Origin: Molothrus aeneus
Lineage: Eukaryota; Chordata; Aves; Passeriformes; Icteridae
Reading direction: 5' to 3'
DNA: 64,000 nucleotides
NCBI RefSeq assembly: GCF_037042795.1
Contig: NW_027099221.1
Span: forward strand, 248,001-312,000
Part shown: piece after piece, positions 36,623 through 49,500 of the stretch
Numbering within the stretch: the stretch's first letter is position 1
Layout of the letters: every line of letters begins with the position of its first letter
Position numbers and translations under genes: made by a program
Notes under the pieces: model-generated
Seen by the model: only the letters and a program-made list of their open reading frames with translations
Told to the model about the DNA's origin: nothing
Databases searched by the model: none

Positions 36623-38300
36623 GTGCCGGTCCCGGGCTTCTTTCGGCACAAACCGCTCTCAGGAGCTCCCTGCGCTCGCCACAATGCTCTGTGTGCGAAG
36701 AAGCCGCTTCTTCACCTCCGGGAGAATCGGCGAGCGGCAGCTTCCCAAAGGCGAAGATGCAAGCTGCAGCACACAGGCACAGTGTGGGCAGCATTCAGAC
36801 TTAGAGAAAACAGTACTTTACCACTCTCCTGCCTTTTCCATGGTTATTCTATTGGAAAAGAACGAGTTTTGGACAACTACCTTTCATTCTTGCCAAACGC
36901 TTTGCAGACCCCCGTGCAAGCTTTAGAACAAGATTTTGGATGTTTTCTTTCCTGGCAGAGTTTCTCCTTGCAAGATATGGTGGAAAAGCTTTTTGCTGAG
37001 TGTAGAGCGGCAAGACACGCAGAAGACGCAGATACGCAGCTCTCCGAAGCTAAGTGCCGGTCCCGGGCTTCTTTCGGCACAAACCGCTCTCAGGAGCTCC
37101 CTGCGCTCGCCACAATGCTCTGTGTGCGAAGAAGCCGCTTCTTCGCCTCCGGGAGAATCGGCGAGCGGCAGCTTCCCAAAGGCGAAGATGCAAGCTGCAG
37201 CACACAGGCACAGTGTGGGCAGCCTTCAGACTTAGAGAAAACAGTACTTTACCACTCTCCTGCCTTTTCCATGGTTATTCTATTGGAAAAGAACGAGTTT
37301 TGGACAACTACCTTTCATTCTTGCCAAACTCTTTGCAGACCCCCGTGCAAGCTTTAGAACAAGATTTTGGATGTTTTCTTTCCTGGCAGAGTTTCTCCTT
37401 GCAAGATATGGTGGAAAAGCTTTTTGCTGAGTGTAGAGCGGCAAGACACGCAGAAGACGCAGATACGCAGCTCTCCGAAGCTAAGTGCCGGTCCCGGGCT
37501 TCTTTCGGCACAAACCGCTCTCAGGAGCTCCCTGCGCTCGCCACAATGCTCTGTGTGCGAAGAAGCCGCTTCTTCGCCTCCGGGAGAATCGGCGAGCGGC
37601 AGCTTCCCAAAGGCGAAGATGCAAGCTGCAGCACGCAGGCACAGTGTGGGCAGCCTTCAGACTTAGAGAAAACAGTACTTTACCACTCTCCTGCCTTTTC
37701 CATGGTTATTCTATTGGAAAAGAACGAGTTTTGGACAACTACCTTTCATTCTTGCCAAACTCTTTGCAGACCCCCGTGCAAGCTTTAGAACAAGATTTTG
37801 GATGTTTTCTTTCCTGGCAGAGTTTCTCCTTGCAAGATATGGTGGAAAAGCTTTTTGCTGAGTGTAGAGCGGCAAGACACGCAGAAGACGCAGATACGCA
37901 GCTCTCCGAAGCTAAGTGCCGGTCCCGGGCTTCTTTCGGCACAAACCGCTCTCAGGAGCTCCCTGCGCTCGCCACAATGCTCTGTGTGCGAAGAAGCCGC
38001 TTCTTCGCCTCCGGGAGAATCGGCGAGCGGCAGCTTCCCAAAGGCGAAGATGCAAGCTGCAGCACGCAGGCACAGTGTGGGCAGCCTTCAGACTTAGAGA
38101 AAACAGTACTTTACCACTCTCCTGCCTTTTCCATGGTTATTCTATTGGAAAAGAACGAGTTTTGGACAACTACCTTTCATTCTTGCCAAACTCTTTGCAG
38201 ACCCCCGTGCAAGCTTTAGAACAAGATTTTGGATGTTTTCTTTCCTGGCAGAGTTTCTCCTTGCAAGATATGGTGGAAAAGCTTTTTGCTGAGTGTAGAG

Positions 38301-38312
38301 CGGCAAGACGCA
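38301..38312 (+). other. 2-bp deletion (AC) in the ACGCAG cluster
   Basis: CGGCAAGACACGCAG reads CGGCAAGACGCAG, consistent with loss of one AC of an ACAC pair by slippage. Only this unit has it. Confidence 0.9.
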
Positions 38313-39138
38313 GAAGACGCAGATACGCAGCTCTCCGAAGCTAAGTGCCGGTCCCGGGCTTCTTTCGGCACAAACCGCTCTCAGGAGCTCCCTGCGCTCG
38401 CCACAATGCTCTGTGTGCGAAGAAGCCGCTTCTTCGCCTCCGGGAGAATCGGCGAGCGGCAGCTTCCCAAAGGCGAAGATGCAAGCTGCAGCACACAGGC
38501 ACAGTGTGGGCAGCCTTCAGACTTAGAGAAAACAGTACTTTACCACTCTCCTGCCTTTTCCATGGTTATTCTATTGGAAAAGAACGAGTTTTGGACAACT
38601 ACCTTTCATTCTTGCCAAACGCTTTGCAGACCCCCGTGCAAGCTTTAGAACAAGATTTTGGATGTTTTCTTTCCTGGCAGAGTTTCTCCTTGCAAGATAT
38701 GGTGGAAAAGCTTTTTGCTGAGTGTAGAGCGGCAAGACACGCAGAAGACGCAGATACGCAGCTCTCCGAAGCTAAGTGCCGGTCCCGGGCTTCTTTCGGC
38801 ACAAACCGCTCTCAGGAGCTCCCTGCGCTCGCCACAATGCTCTGTGTGCGAAGAAGCCGCTTCTTCGCCTCCGGGAGAATCGGCGAGCGGCAGCTTCCCA
38901 AAGGCGAAGATGCAAGCTGCAGCACACAGGCACAGTGTGGGCAGCCTTCAGACTTAGAGAAAACAGTACTTTACCACTCTCCTGCCTTTTCCATGGTTAT
39001 TCTATTGGAAAAGAACGAGTTTTGGACAACTACCTTTCATTCTTGCCAAACTCTTTGCAGACCCCCGTGCAAGCTTTAGAACAAGATTTTGGATGTTTTC
39101 TTTCCTGGCAGAGTTTCTCCTTGCAAGATATGGTGGAA

Positions 39139-39148
39139 AAGATTTTGC
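39139..39148 (+). other. 1-bp deletion unit, second copy
   Basis: Same AAGATTTTGC sequence as at 34401-34410. It lies in the corresponding unit of block B copy 2 and supports one ancestral event followed by segmental duplication. Confidence 0.9.
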
Positions 39149-40498
39149 TGAGTGTAGAGCGGCAAGACACGCAGAAGACGCAGATACGCAGCTCTCCGAA
39201 GCTAAGTGCCGGTCCCGGGCTTCTTTCGGCACAAACCGCTCTCAGGAGCTCCCTGCGCTCGCCACAATGCTCTGTGTGCGAAGAAGCCGCTTCTTCGCCT
39301 CCGGGAGAATCGGCGAGCGGCAGCTTCCCAAAGGCGAAGATGCAAGCTGCAGCACGCAGGCACAGTGTGGGCAGCCTTCAGACTTAGAGAAAACAGTACT
39401 TTACCACTCTCCTGCCTTTTCCATGGTTATTCTATTGGAAAAGAACGAGTTTTGGACAACTACCTTTCATTCTTGCCAAACTCTTTGCAGACCCCCGTGC
39501 AAGCTTTAGAACAAGATTTTGGATGTTTTCTTTCCTGGCAGAGTTTCTCCTTGCAAGATATGGTGGAAAAGCTTTTTGCTGAGTGTAGAGCGGCAAGACA
39601 CGCCGAAGACGCAGATACGCAGCTCTCCGAAGCTAAGTGCCGGTCCCGGGCTTCTTTCGGCACAAACCGCTCTCAGGAGCTCCCTGCGCTCGCCACAATG
39701 CTCTGTGTGCGAAGAAGCCGCTTCTTCGCCTCCGGGAGAATCGGCGAGCGGCAGCTTCCCAAAGGCGAAGATGCAAGCTGCAGCACACAGGCACAGTGTG
39801 GGCAGCCTTCAGACTTAGAGAAAACAGTACTTTACCACTCTCCTGCCTTTTCCATGGTTATTCTATTGGAAAAGAACGAGTTTTGGACAACTACCTTTCA
39901 TTCTTGCCAAACTCTTTGCAGACCCCCGTGCAAGCTTTAGAAGAAGATTTTGGATGTTTTCTTTCCTGGCAGAGTTTCTCCTTGCAAGATATGGTGGAAA
40001 AGCTTTTTGCTGAGTGTAGAGCGGCAAGACACGCAGAAGACGCAGATACGCAGCTCTCCGAAGCTAAGTGCCGGTCCCGGGCTTCTTTCGGCTTAAACCG
40101 CTCTCAGGAGCTCCCTGCGCTCGCCACAATGCTCTGTGTGCGAAGAAGCCGCTTCTTCGCCTCCGGGAGAATCGGCGAGCGGCAGCTTCCCAAAGGCGAA
40201 GATGCAAGCTGCAGCACGCAGGCACAGTGTGGGCAGCCTTCAGACTTAGAGAAAACAGTACTTTACCACTCTCCTGCCTTTTCCATGGTTATTCTATTGG
40301 AAAAGAACGAGTTTTGGACAACTACCTTTCATTCTTGCCAAACTCTTTGCAGACCCCCGTGCAAGCTTTAGAACAAGATTTTGGATGTTTTCTTTCCTGG
40401 CAGAGTTTCTCCTTGCAAGATATGGTGGAAAAGCTTTTTGCTGAGTGTAGAGCGGCAAGACACGCAGAAGACGCAGATACGCAGCTCTCCGAAGCTAA

Positions 40499-41359
40499 GT
40501 GCCGGTCCCGGGCTTCTTTCGGCACAAACCGCTCTCAGGAGCTCCCTGCGCTCGCCACAATGCTCTGTGTGCGAAGAAGCCGCTTCTTCGCCTCCGGGAG
40601 AATCGGCGAGCGGCAGCTTCCCAAAGGCGAAGATGCAAGCTGCAGCACGCAGGCACAGTGTGGGCAGCCTTCAGACTTAGAGAAAACAGTACTTTACCAC
40701 TCTCCTGCCTTTTCCATGGTTATTCTATTGGAAAAGAACGAGTTTTGGACAACTACCTTTCATTCTTGCCAAACTCTTTGCAGACCCCCGTGCAAGCTTT
40801 AGAAGAAGATTTTGGATGTTTTCTTTCCTGGCAGAGTTTCTCCTTGCAAGATATGGTGGAAAAGCTTTTTGCTGAGTGTAGAGCGGCAAGACACGCAGAA
40901 GACGCAGATACGCAGCTCTCCGAAGCTAAGTGCCGGTCCCGGGCTTCTTTCGGCTTAAACCGCTCTCAGGAGCTCCCTGCGCTCGCCACAATGCTCTGTG
41001 TGCGAAGAAGCCGCTTCTTCGCCTCCGGGAGAATCGGCGAGCGGCAGCTTCCCAAAGGCGAAGATGCAAGCTGCAGCACGCAGGCACAGTGTGGGCAGCC
41101 TTCAGACTTAGAGAAAACAGTACTTTACCACTCTCCTGCCTTTTCCATGGTTATTCTATTGGAAAAGAACGAGTTTTGGACAACTACCTTTCATTCTTGC
41201 CAAACTCTTTGCAGACCCCCGTGCAAGCTTTAGAACAAGATTTTGGATGTTTTCTTTCCTGGCAGAGTTTCTCCTTGCAAGATATGGTGGAAAAGCTTTT
41301 GCTGAGTGTAGAGCGGCAAGACACGCAGAAGACGCAGATACGCAGCTCTCCGAAGCTAA
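40499..41359 (+). repeat. Two-unit echo of the AGAAGAAGA / GGCTTAAAC pair
   Basis: Units 94 and 95 repeat the pair at 39637-40498: an AGAAGAAGA unit (about 40803) followed by a GGCTTAAAC unit (about 40953), 862 bp after the previous GGCTTAAAC at about 40092. This looks like a local two-unit duplication. The second unit then lost one T at 41297-41300. Confidence 0.8.
41295..41300 (+). other. 1-bp T-run contraction
   Basis: AAAAGCTTTTG with T4 (41297-41300) in place of T5, in the last unit of the two-unit echo. Confidence 0.9.
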
Positions 41360-42222
41360 GTGCCGGTCCCGGGCTTCTTTCGGCACAAACCGCTCTCAGG
41401 AGCTCCCTGCGCTCGCCACAATGCTCTGTGTGCGAAGAAGCCGCTTCTTCGCCTCCGGGAGAATCGGCGAGCGGCAGCTTCCCAAAGGCGAAGATGCAAG
41501 CTGCAGCACGCAGGCACAGTGTGGGCAGCCTTCAGACTTAGAGAAAACAGTACTTTACCACTCTCCTGCCTTTTCCATGGTTATTCTATTGGAAAAGAAC
41601 GAGTTTTGGACAACTACCTTTCATTCTTGCCAAACTCTTTGCAGACCCCCGTGCAAGCTTTAGAACAAGATTTTGGATGTTTTCTTTCCTGGCAGAGTTT
41701 CTCCTTGCAAGATATGGTGGAAAAGCTTTTTGCTGAGTGTAGAGCGGCAAGACACGCAGAAGACGCAGATACGCAGCTCTCCGAAGCTAAGTGCCGGTCC
41801 CGGGCTTCTTTCGGCACAAACCGCTCTCAGGAGCTCCCTGCGCTCGCCACAATGCTCTGTGTGCGAAGAAGCCGCTTCTTCGCCTCCGGGAGAATCGGCG
41901 AGCGGCAGCTTCCCAAAGGCGAAGATGCAAGCTGCAGCACGCAGGCACAGTGTGGGCAGCCTTCAGACTTAGAGAAAACAGTACTTTACCACTCTCCTGC
42001 CTTTTCCATGGTTATTCTATTGGAAAAGAACGAGTTTTGGACAACTACCTTTCATTCTTGCCAAACTCTTTGCAGACCCCCGTGCAAGCTTTAGAACAAG
42101 ATTTTGGATGTTTTCTTTCCTGGCAGAGTTTCTCCTTGCAAGATATGGTGGAAAAGCTTTTTTGCTGAGTGTAGAGCGGCAAGACACGCAGAAGACGCAG
42201 ATACGCAGCTCTCCGAAGCTAA
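41360..42222 (+). repeat. Units 96 and 97
   Basis: Two AGCACGCAGG units between block B and block C. The second carries the only 1-bp insertion in the window (T6 at 42158-42163), so it is 432 bp long. Confidence 0.8.
42156..42163 (+). other. 1-bp T-run expansion
   Basis: AAAAGCTTTTTTG with T6 (42158-42163) in place of T5, two units after the T4 contraction. It is the only insertion in the window. Confidence 0.9.
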
Positions 42223-45200
42223 GTGCCGGTCCCGGGCTTCTTTCGGCACAAACCGCTCTCAGGAGCTCCCTGCGCTCGCCACAATGCTCTGTGTGCGAAG
42301 AAGCCGCTTCTTCGCCTCCGGGAGAATCGGCGAGCGGCAGCTTCCCAAAGGCGAAGATGCAAGCTGCAGCACGCAGGCACAGTGTGGGCAGCATTCAGAC
42401 TTAGAGAAAACAGTACTTTACCACTCTCCTGCCTTTTCCATGGTTATTCTATTGGAAAAGAACGAGTTTTGGACAACTACCTTTCATTCTTGCCAAACTC
42501 TTTGCAGACCCCCGTGCAAGCTTTAGAACAAGATTTTGGATGTTTTCTTTCCTGGCAGAGTTTCTCCTTGCAAGATATGGTGGAAAAGCTTTTTGCTGAG
42601 TGTAGAGCGGCAAGACACGCCGAAGACGCAGATACGCAGCTCTCCGAAGCTAAGTGCCGGTCCCGGGCTTCTTTCGGCACAAACCGCTCTCAGGAGCTCC
42701 CTGCGCTCGCCACAATGCTCTGTGTGCGAAGAAGCCGCTTCTTCGCCTCCGGGAGAATCGGCGAGCGGCAGCTTCCCAAAGGCGAAGATGCAAGCTGCAG
42801 CACACAGGCACAGTGTGGGCAGCCTTCAGACTTAGAGAAAACAGTACTTTACCACTCTCCTGCCTTTTCCATGGTTATTCTATTGGAAAAGAACGAGTTT
42901 TGGACAACTACCTTTCATTCTTGCCAAACTCTTTGCAGACCCCCGTGCAAGCTTTAGAACAAGATTTTGGATGTTTTCTTTCCTGGCAGAGTTTCTCCTT
43001 GCAAGATATGGTGGAAAAGCTTTTTGCTGAGTGTAGAGCGGCAAGACACGCAGAAGACGCAGATACGCAGCTCTCCGAAGCTAAGTGCCGGTCCCGGGCT
43101 TCTTTCGGCACAAACCGCTCTCAGGAGCTCCCTGCGCTCGCCACAATGCTCTGTGTGCGAAGAAGCCGCTTCTTCGCCTCCTGGAGAATCGGCGAGCGGC
43201 AGCTTCCCAAAGGCGAAGATGCAAGCTGCAGCACGCAGGCACAGTGTGGGCAGCATTCAGACTTAGAGAAAACAGTACTTTACCACTCTCCTGCCTTTTC
43301 CATGGTTATTCTATTGGAAAAGAACGAGTTTTGGACAACTACCTTTCATTCTTGCCAAACTCTTTGCAGACCCCCGTGCAAGCTTTAGAAGAAGATTTTG
43401 GATGTTTTCTTTCCTGGCAGAGTTTCTCCTTGCAAGATATGCTGGAAAAGATTTTTGCTGAGTGTAGAGCGGCAAGACACGCAGAAGACGCAGATACGCA
43501 GCTCTCCGAAGCTAAGTGCCGGTCCCGGGCTTCTTTCGGCACAAACCGCTCTCAGCAGCTCCCTGCGCTCGCCACAATGCTCTGTGTGCGAAGAAGCCGC
43601 TTCTTCGCCTCCGGGAGAATCGGCGAGCGGCAGCTTCCCAAAGGCGAAGATGCAAGCTGCAGCACACAGGCACAGTGTGGGCAGCCTTCAGACTTAGAGA
43701 AAACAGTACTTTACCACTCTCCTGCCTTTTCCATGGTTATTCTATTGGAAAAGAACGAGTTTTGGACAACTACCTTTCATTCTTGCCAAACTCTTTGCAG
43801 ACCCCCGTGCAAGCTTTAGAACAAGATTTTGGATGTTTTCTTTCCTGGCAGAGTTTCTCCTTGCAAGATATGGTGGAAAAGCTTTTTGCTGAGTGTAGAG
43901 CGGCAAGACACGCAGAAGACGCAGATACGCAGCTCTCCGAAGCTAAGTGCCGGTCCCGGGCTTCTTTCGGCACAAACCGCTCTCAGGAGCTCCCTGCGCT
44001 CGCCACAATGCTCTGTGTGCGAAGAAGCCGCTTCTTCGCCTCCGGGAGAATCGGCGAGCGGCAGCTTCCCAAAGGCGAAGATGCAAGCTGCAGCACGCAG
44101 GCACAGTGTGGGCAGCCTTCAGACTTAGAGAAAACAGTACTTTACCACTCTCCTGCCTTTTCCATGGTTATTCTATTGGAAAAGAACGAGTTTTGGACAA
44201 CTACCTTTCATTCTTGCCAAACTCTTTGCAGACCCCCGTGCAAGCTTTAGAACAAGATTTTGGATGTTTTCTTTCCTGGCAGAGTTTCTCCTTGCAAGAT
44301 ATGGTGGAAAAGCTTTTTGCTGAGTGTAGAGCGGCAAGACACGCAGAAGACGCAGATACGCAGCTCTCCGAAGCTAAGTGCCGGTCCCGGGCTTCTTTCG
44401 GCACAAACCGCTCTCAGGAGCTCCCTGCGCTCGCCACAATGCTCTGTGTGCGAAGAAGCCGCTTCTTCGCCTCCGGGAGAATCGGCGAGCGGCAGCTTCC
44501 CAAAGGCGAAGATGCAAGCTGCAGCACACAGGCACAGTGTGGGCAGCATTCAGACTTAGAGAAAACAGTACTTTACCACTCTCCTGCCTTTTCCATGGTT
44601 ATTCTATTGGAAAAGAACGAGTTTTGGACAACTACCTTTCATTCTTGCCAAACTCTTTGCAGACCCCCGTGCAAGCTTTAGAAGAAGATTTTGGATGTTT
44701 TCTTTCCTGGCAGAGTTTCTCCTTGCAAGATATGGTGGAAAAGCTTTTTGCTGAGTGTAGAGCGGCAAGACACGCAGAAGACGCAGATACGCAGCTCTCC
44801 GAAGCTAAGTGCCGGTCCCGGGCTTCTTTCGGCACAAACCGCTCTCAGGAGCTCCCTGCGCTCGCCACAATGCTCTGTGTGCGAAGAAGCCGCTTCTTCG
44901 CCTCCGGGAGAATCGGCGAGCGGCAGCTTCCCAAAGGCGAAGATGCAAGCTGCAGCACACAGGCACAGTGTGGGCAGCCTTCAGACTTAGAGAAAACAGT
45001 ACTTTACCACTCTCCTGCCTTTTCCATGGTTATTCTATTGGAAAAGAACGAGTTTTGGACAACTACCTTTCATTCTTGCCAAACTCTTTGCAGACCCCCG
45101 TGCAAGCTTTAGAACAAGATTTTGGATGTTTTCTTTCCTGGCAGAGTTTCTCCTTGCAAGATATGGTGGAAAAGCTTTTTGCTGAGTGTAGAGCGGCAAG

Positions 45201-46532
45201 ACACGCCGAAGACGCAGATACGCAGCTCTCCGAAGCTAAGTGCCGGTCCCGGGCTTCTTTCGGCACAAACCGCTCTCAGGAGCTCCCAGCGCTCGCCACA
45301 ATGCTCTGTGTGCGAAGAAGCCGCTTCTTCGCCTCCGGGAGAATCGGCGAGCGGCAGCTTCCCAAAGGCGAAGATGCAAGCTGCAGCACGCAGGCACAGT
45401 GTGGGCAGCCTTCAGACTTAGAGAAAACAGTACTTTACCACTCTCCTGCCTTTTCCATGGTTATTCTATTGGAAAAGAACGAGTTTTGGACAACTACCTT
45501 TCATTCTTGCCAAACTCTTTGCAGACCCCCGTGCAAGCTTTAGAACAAGATTTTGGATGTTTTCTTTCCTGGCAGAGTTTCTCCTTGCAAGATATGGTGG
45601 AAAAGCTTTTTGCTGAGTGTAGAGCGGCAAGACACGCAGAAGACGCAGATACGCAGCTCTCCGAAGCTAAGTGCCGGTCCCGGGCTTCTTTCGGCACAAA
45701 CCGCTCTCAGGAGCTCCCTGCGCTCGCCACAATGCTCTGTGTGCGAAGAAGCCGCTTCTTCGCCTCCGGGAGAATCGGCGAGCGGCAGCTTCCCAAAGGC
45801 GAAGATGCAAGCTGCAGCACGCAGGCACAGTGTGGGCAGCCTTCAGACTTAGAGAAAACAGTACTTTACCACTCTCCTGCCTTTTCCATGGTTATTCTAT
45901 TGGAAAAGAACGAGTTTTGGACAACTACCTTTCATTCTTGCCAAACTCTTTGCAGACCCCCGTGCAAGCTTTAGAACAAGATTTTGGATGTTTTCTTTCC
46001 TGGCAGAGTTTCTCCTTGCAAGATATGGTGGAAAAGCTTTTTGCTGAGTGTAGAGCGGCAAGACACGCAGAAGACGCAGATACGCAGCTCTCCGAAGCTA
46101 AATGCCGGTCCCGGGCTTCTTTCGGCACAAACCGCTCTCAGGAGCTCCCTGCGCTCGCCACAATGCTCTGTGTGCGAAGAAGCCGCTTCTTCGCCTCCGG
46201 GAGAATCGGCGAGCGGCAGCTTCCCAAAGGCGAAGATGCAAGCTGCAGCACGCAGGCACAGTGTGGGCAGCCTTCAGACTTAGAGAAAACAGTACTTTAC
46301 CACTCTCCTGCCTTTTCCATGGTTATTCTATTGGAAAAGAACGAGTTTTGGACAACTACCTTTCATTCTTGCCAAACTCTTTGCAGACCCCCGTGCAAGC
46401 TTTAGAACAAGATTTTGGATGTTTTCTTTCCTGGCAGAGTTTCTCCTTGCAAGATATGGTGGAAAAGCTTTTTGCTGAGTGTAGAGCGGCAAGACACGCA
46501 GAAGACGCAGATACGCAGCTCTCCGAAGCTAA
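42223..46532 (+). repeat. 10-unit higher-order block C, copy 1 (units 98 to 107)
   Basis: Marker order: GGCAGCATTC (about 42390), CACGCCGAAG (about 42617), GGCAGCATTC with AGAAGAAGA, ATATGCTGG and AAAGATTTTTG (about 43253-43455), an ACACAG unit, an ACGCAG unit, GGCAGCATTC plus AGAAGAAGA (about 44545-44690), then CACGCCGAAG (about 45205). Copy 2 repeats this at +4310 bp. Private changes include CAGCAGCTCC (about 43555), GAGCTCCCAGCG (about 45282) and AAATGCCGG (about 46101). Confidence 0.85.
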
Positions 46533-49500
46533 GTGCCGGTCCCGGGCTTCTTTCGGCACAAACCGCTCTCAGGAGCTCCCTGCGCTCGCCACAATGCTCT
46601 GTGTGCGAAGAAGCCGCTTCTTCGCCTCCGGGAGAATCGGCGAGCGGCAGCTTCCCAAAGGCGAAGATGCAAGCTGCAGCACGCAGGCACAGTGTGGGCA
46701 GCATTCAGACTTAGAGAAAACAGTACTTTACCACTCTCCTGCCTTTTCCATGGTTATTCTATTGGAAAAGAACGAGTTTTGGACAACTACCTTTCATTCT
46801 TGCCAAACTCTTTGCAGACCCCCGTGCAAGCTTTAGAACAAGATTTTGGATGTTTTCTTTCCTGGCAGAGTTTCTCCTTGCAAGATATGGTGGAAAAGCT
46901 TTTTGCTGAGTGTAGAGCGGCAAGACACGCCGAAGACGCAGATACGCAGCTCTCCGAAGCTAAGTGCCGGTCCCGGGCTTCTTTCGGCACAAACCGCTCT
47001 CAGGAGCTCCCTGCGCTCGCCACAATGCTCTGTGTGCGAAGAAGCCGCTTCTTCGCCTCCGGGAGAATCGGCGAGCGGCAGCTTCCCAAAGGCGAAGATG
47101 CAAGCTGCAGCACACAGGCACAGTGTGGGCAGCCTTCAGACTTAGAGAAAACAGTACTTTACCACTCTCCTGCCTTTTCCATTGTTATTCTATTGGAAAA
47201 GAACGAGTTTTGGACAACTACCTTTCATTCTTGCCAAACTCTTTGCAGACCCCCGTGCAAGCTTTAGAACAAGATTTTGGATGTTTTCTTTCCTGGCAGA
47301 GTTTCTCCTTGCAAGATATGGTGGAAAAGCTTTTTGCTGAGTGTAGAGCGGCAAGACACGCAGAAGACGCAGATACGCAGCTCTCCGAAGCTAAGTGCCG
47401 GTCCCGGGCTTCTTTCGGCACAAACCGCTCTCAGGAGCTCCCTGCGCTCGCCACAATGCTCTGTGTGCGAAGAAGCCGCTTCTTCGCCTCCGGGAGAATC
47501 GGCGAGCGGCAGCTTCCCAAAGGCGAAGATGCAAGCTGCAGCACGCAGGCACAGTGTGGGCAGCATTCAGACTTAGAGAAAACAGTACTTTACCACTCTC
47601 CTGCCTTTTCCATGGTTATTCTATTGGAAAAGAACGAGTTTTGGACAACTACCTTTCATTCTTGCCAAACTCTTTGCAGACCCCCGTGCAAGCTTTAGAA
47701 GAAGATTTTGGATGTTTTCTTTCCTGGCAGAGTTTCTCCTTGCAAGATATGCTGGAAAAGATTTTTGCTGAGTGTAGAGCGGCAAGACACGCAGAAGACG
47801 CAGATACGCAGCTCTCCGAAGCTAAGTGCCGGTCCCGGGCTTCTTTCGGCACAAACCGCTCTCAGGAGCTCCCTGCGCTCGCCACAATGCTCTGTGTGCG
47901 AAGAAGCCGCTTCTTCGCCTCCGGGAGAATCGGCGAGCGGCAGCTTCCCAAAGGCGAAGATGCAAGCTGCAGCACACAGGCACAGTGTGGGCAGCCTTCA
48001 GACTTAGAGAAAACAGTACTTTACCACTCTCCTGCCTTTTCCATGGTTATTCTATTGGAAAAGAACGAGTTTTGGACAACTACCTTTCATTCTTGCCAAA
48101 CTCTTTGCAGACCCCCGTGCAAGCTTTAGAACAAGATTTTGGATGTTTTCTTTCCTGGCAGAGTTTCTCCTTGCAAGATATGGTGGAAAAGCTTTTTGCT
48201 GAGTGTAGAGCGGCAAGACACGCAGAAGACGCAGATACGCAGCTCTCCGAAGCTAAGTGCCGGTCCCGGGCTTCTTTCGGCACAAACCGCTCTCAGGAGC
48301 TCCCTGCGCTCGCCACAATGCTCTGTGTGCGAAGAAGCCGCTTCTTCGCCTCCGGGAGAATCGGCGAGCGGCAGCTTCCCAAAGGCGAAGATGCAAGCTG
48401 CAGCACGCAGGCACAGTGTGGGCAGCCTTCAGACTTAGAGAAAACAGTACTTTACCACTCTCCTGCCTTTTCCATGGTTATTCTATTGGAAAAGAACGAG
48501 TTTTGGACAACTACCTTTCATTCTTGCCAAACTCTTTGCAGACCCCCGTGCAAGCTTTAGAACAAGATTTTGGATGTTTTCTTTCCTGGCAGAGTTTCTC
48601 CTTGCAAGATATGGTGGAAAAGCTTTTTGCTGAGTGTAGAGCGGCAAGACACGCAGAAGACGCAGATACGCAGCTCTCCGAAGCTAAGTGCCGGTCCCGG
48701 GCTTCTTTCGGCACAAACCGCTCTCAGGAGCTCCCTGCGCTCGCCACAATGCTCTGTGTGCGAAGAAGCCGCTTCTTCGCCTCCGGGAGAATCGGCGAGC
48801 GGCAGCTTCCCAAAGGCGAAGATGCAAGCTGCAGCACACAGGCACAGTGTGGGCAGCATTCAGACTTAGAGAAAACAGTACTTTACCACTCTCCTGCCTT
48901 TTCCATGGTTATTCTATTGGAAAAGAACGAGTTTTGGACAACTACCTTTCATTCTTGCCAAACTCTTTGCAGACCCCCGTGCAAGCTTTAGAAGAAGATT
49001 TTGGATGTTTTCTTTCCTGGCAGAGTTTCTCCTTGCAAGATATGGTGGAAAAGCTTTTTGCTGAGTGTAGAGCGGCAAGACACGCAGAAGACGCAGATAC
49101 GCAGCTCTCCGAAGCTAAGTGCCGGTCCCGGGCTTCTTTCGGCACAAACCGCTCTCAGGAGCTCCCTGCGCTCGCCACAATGCTCTGTGTGCGAAGAAGC
49201 CGCTTCTTCGCCTCCGGGAGAATCGGCGAGCGGCAGCTTCCCAAAGGCGAAGATGCAAGCTGCAGCACACAGGCACAGTGTGGGCAGCCTTCAGACTTAG
49301 AGAAAACAGTACTTTACCACTCTCCTGCCTTTTCCATGGTTATTCTATTGGAAAAGAACGAGTTTTGGACAACTACCTTTCATTCTTGCCAAACTCTTTG
49401 CAGACCCCCGTGCAAGCTTTAGAACAAGATTTTGGATGTTTTCTTTCCTGGCAGAGTTTCTCCTTGCAAGATATGGTGGAAAAGCTTTTTGCTGAGTGTA

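Larger units (their letters stand above)
36623..40498 (+). repeat. 11-unit higher-order block B, copy 2 (9 units)
   Basis: Units 85 to 93. The first six repeat copy 1 at 11-unit spacing, including the same AAAAGATTTTGC deletion unit (about 39142 against 34404). The distance is 4738 bp rather than 4741 because of single-copy deletions in between. After that, CACGCCGAAG, AGAAGAAGA and GGCTTAAAC recur at a 9-unit spacing (3876 bp), so two units present in copy 1 were lost here or gained there. The 2-bp deletion at about 38308 is private to this copy. Confidence 0.85.
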
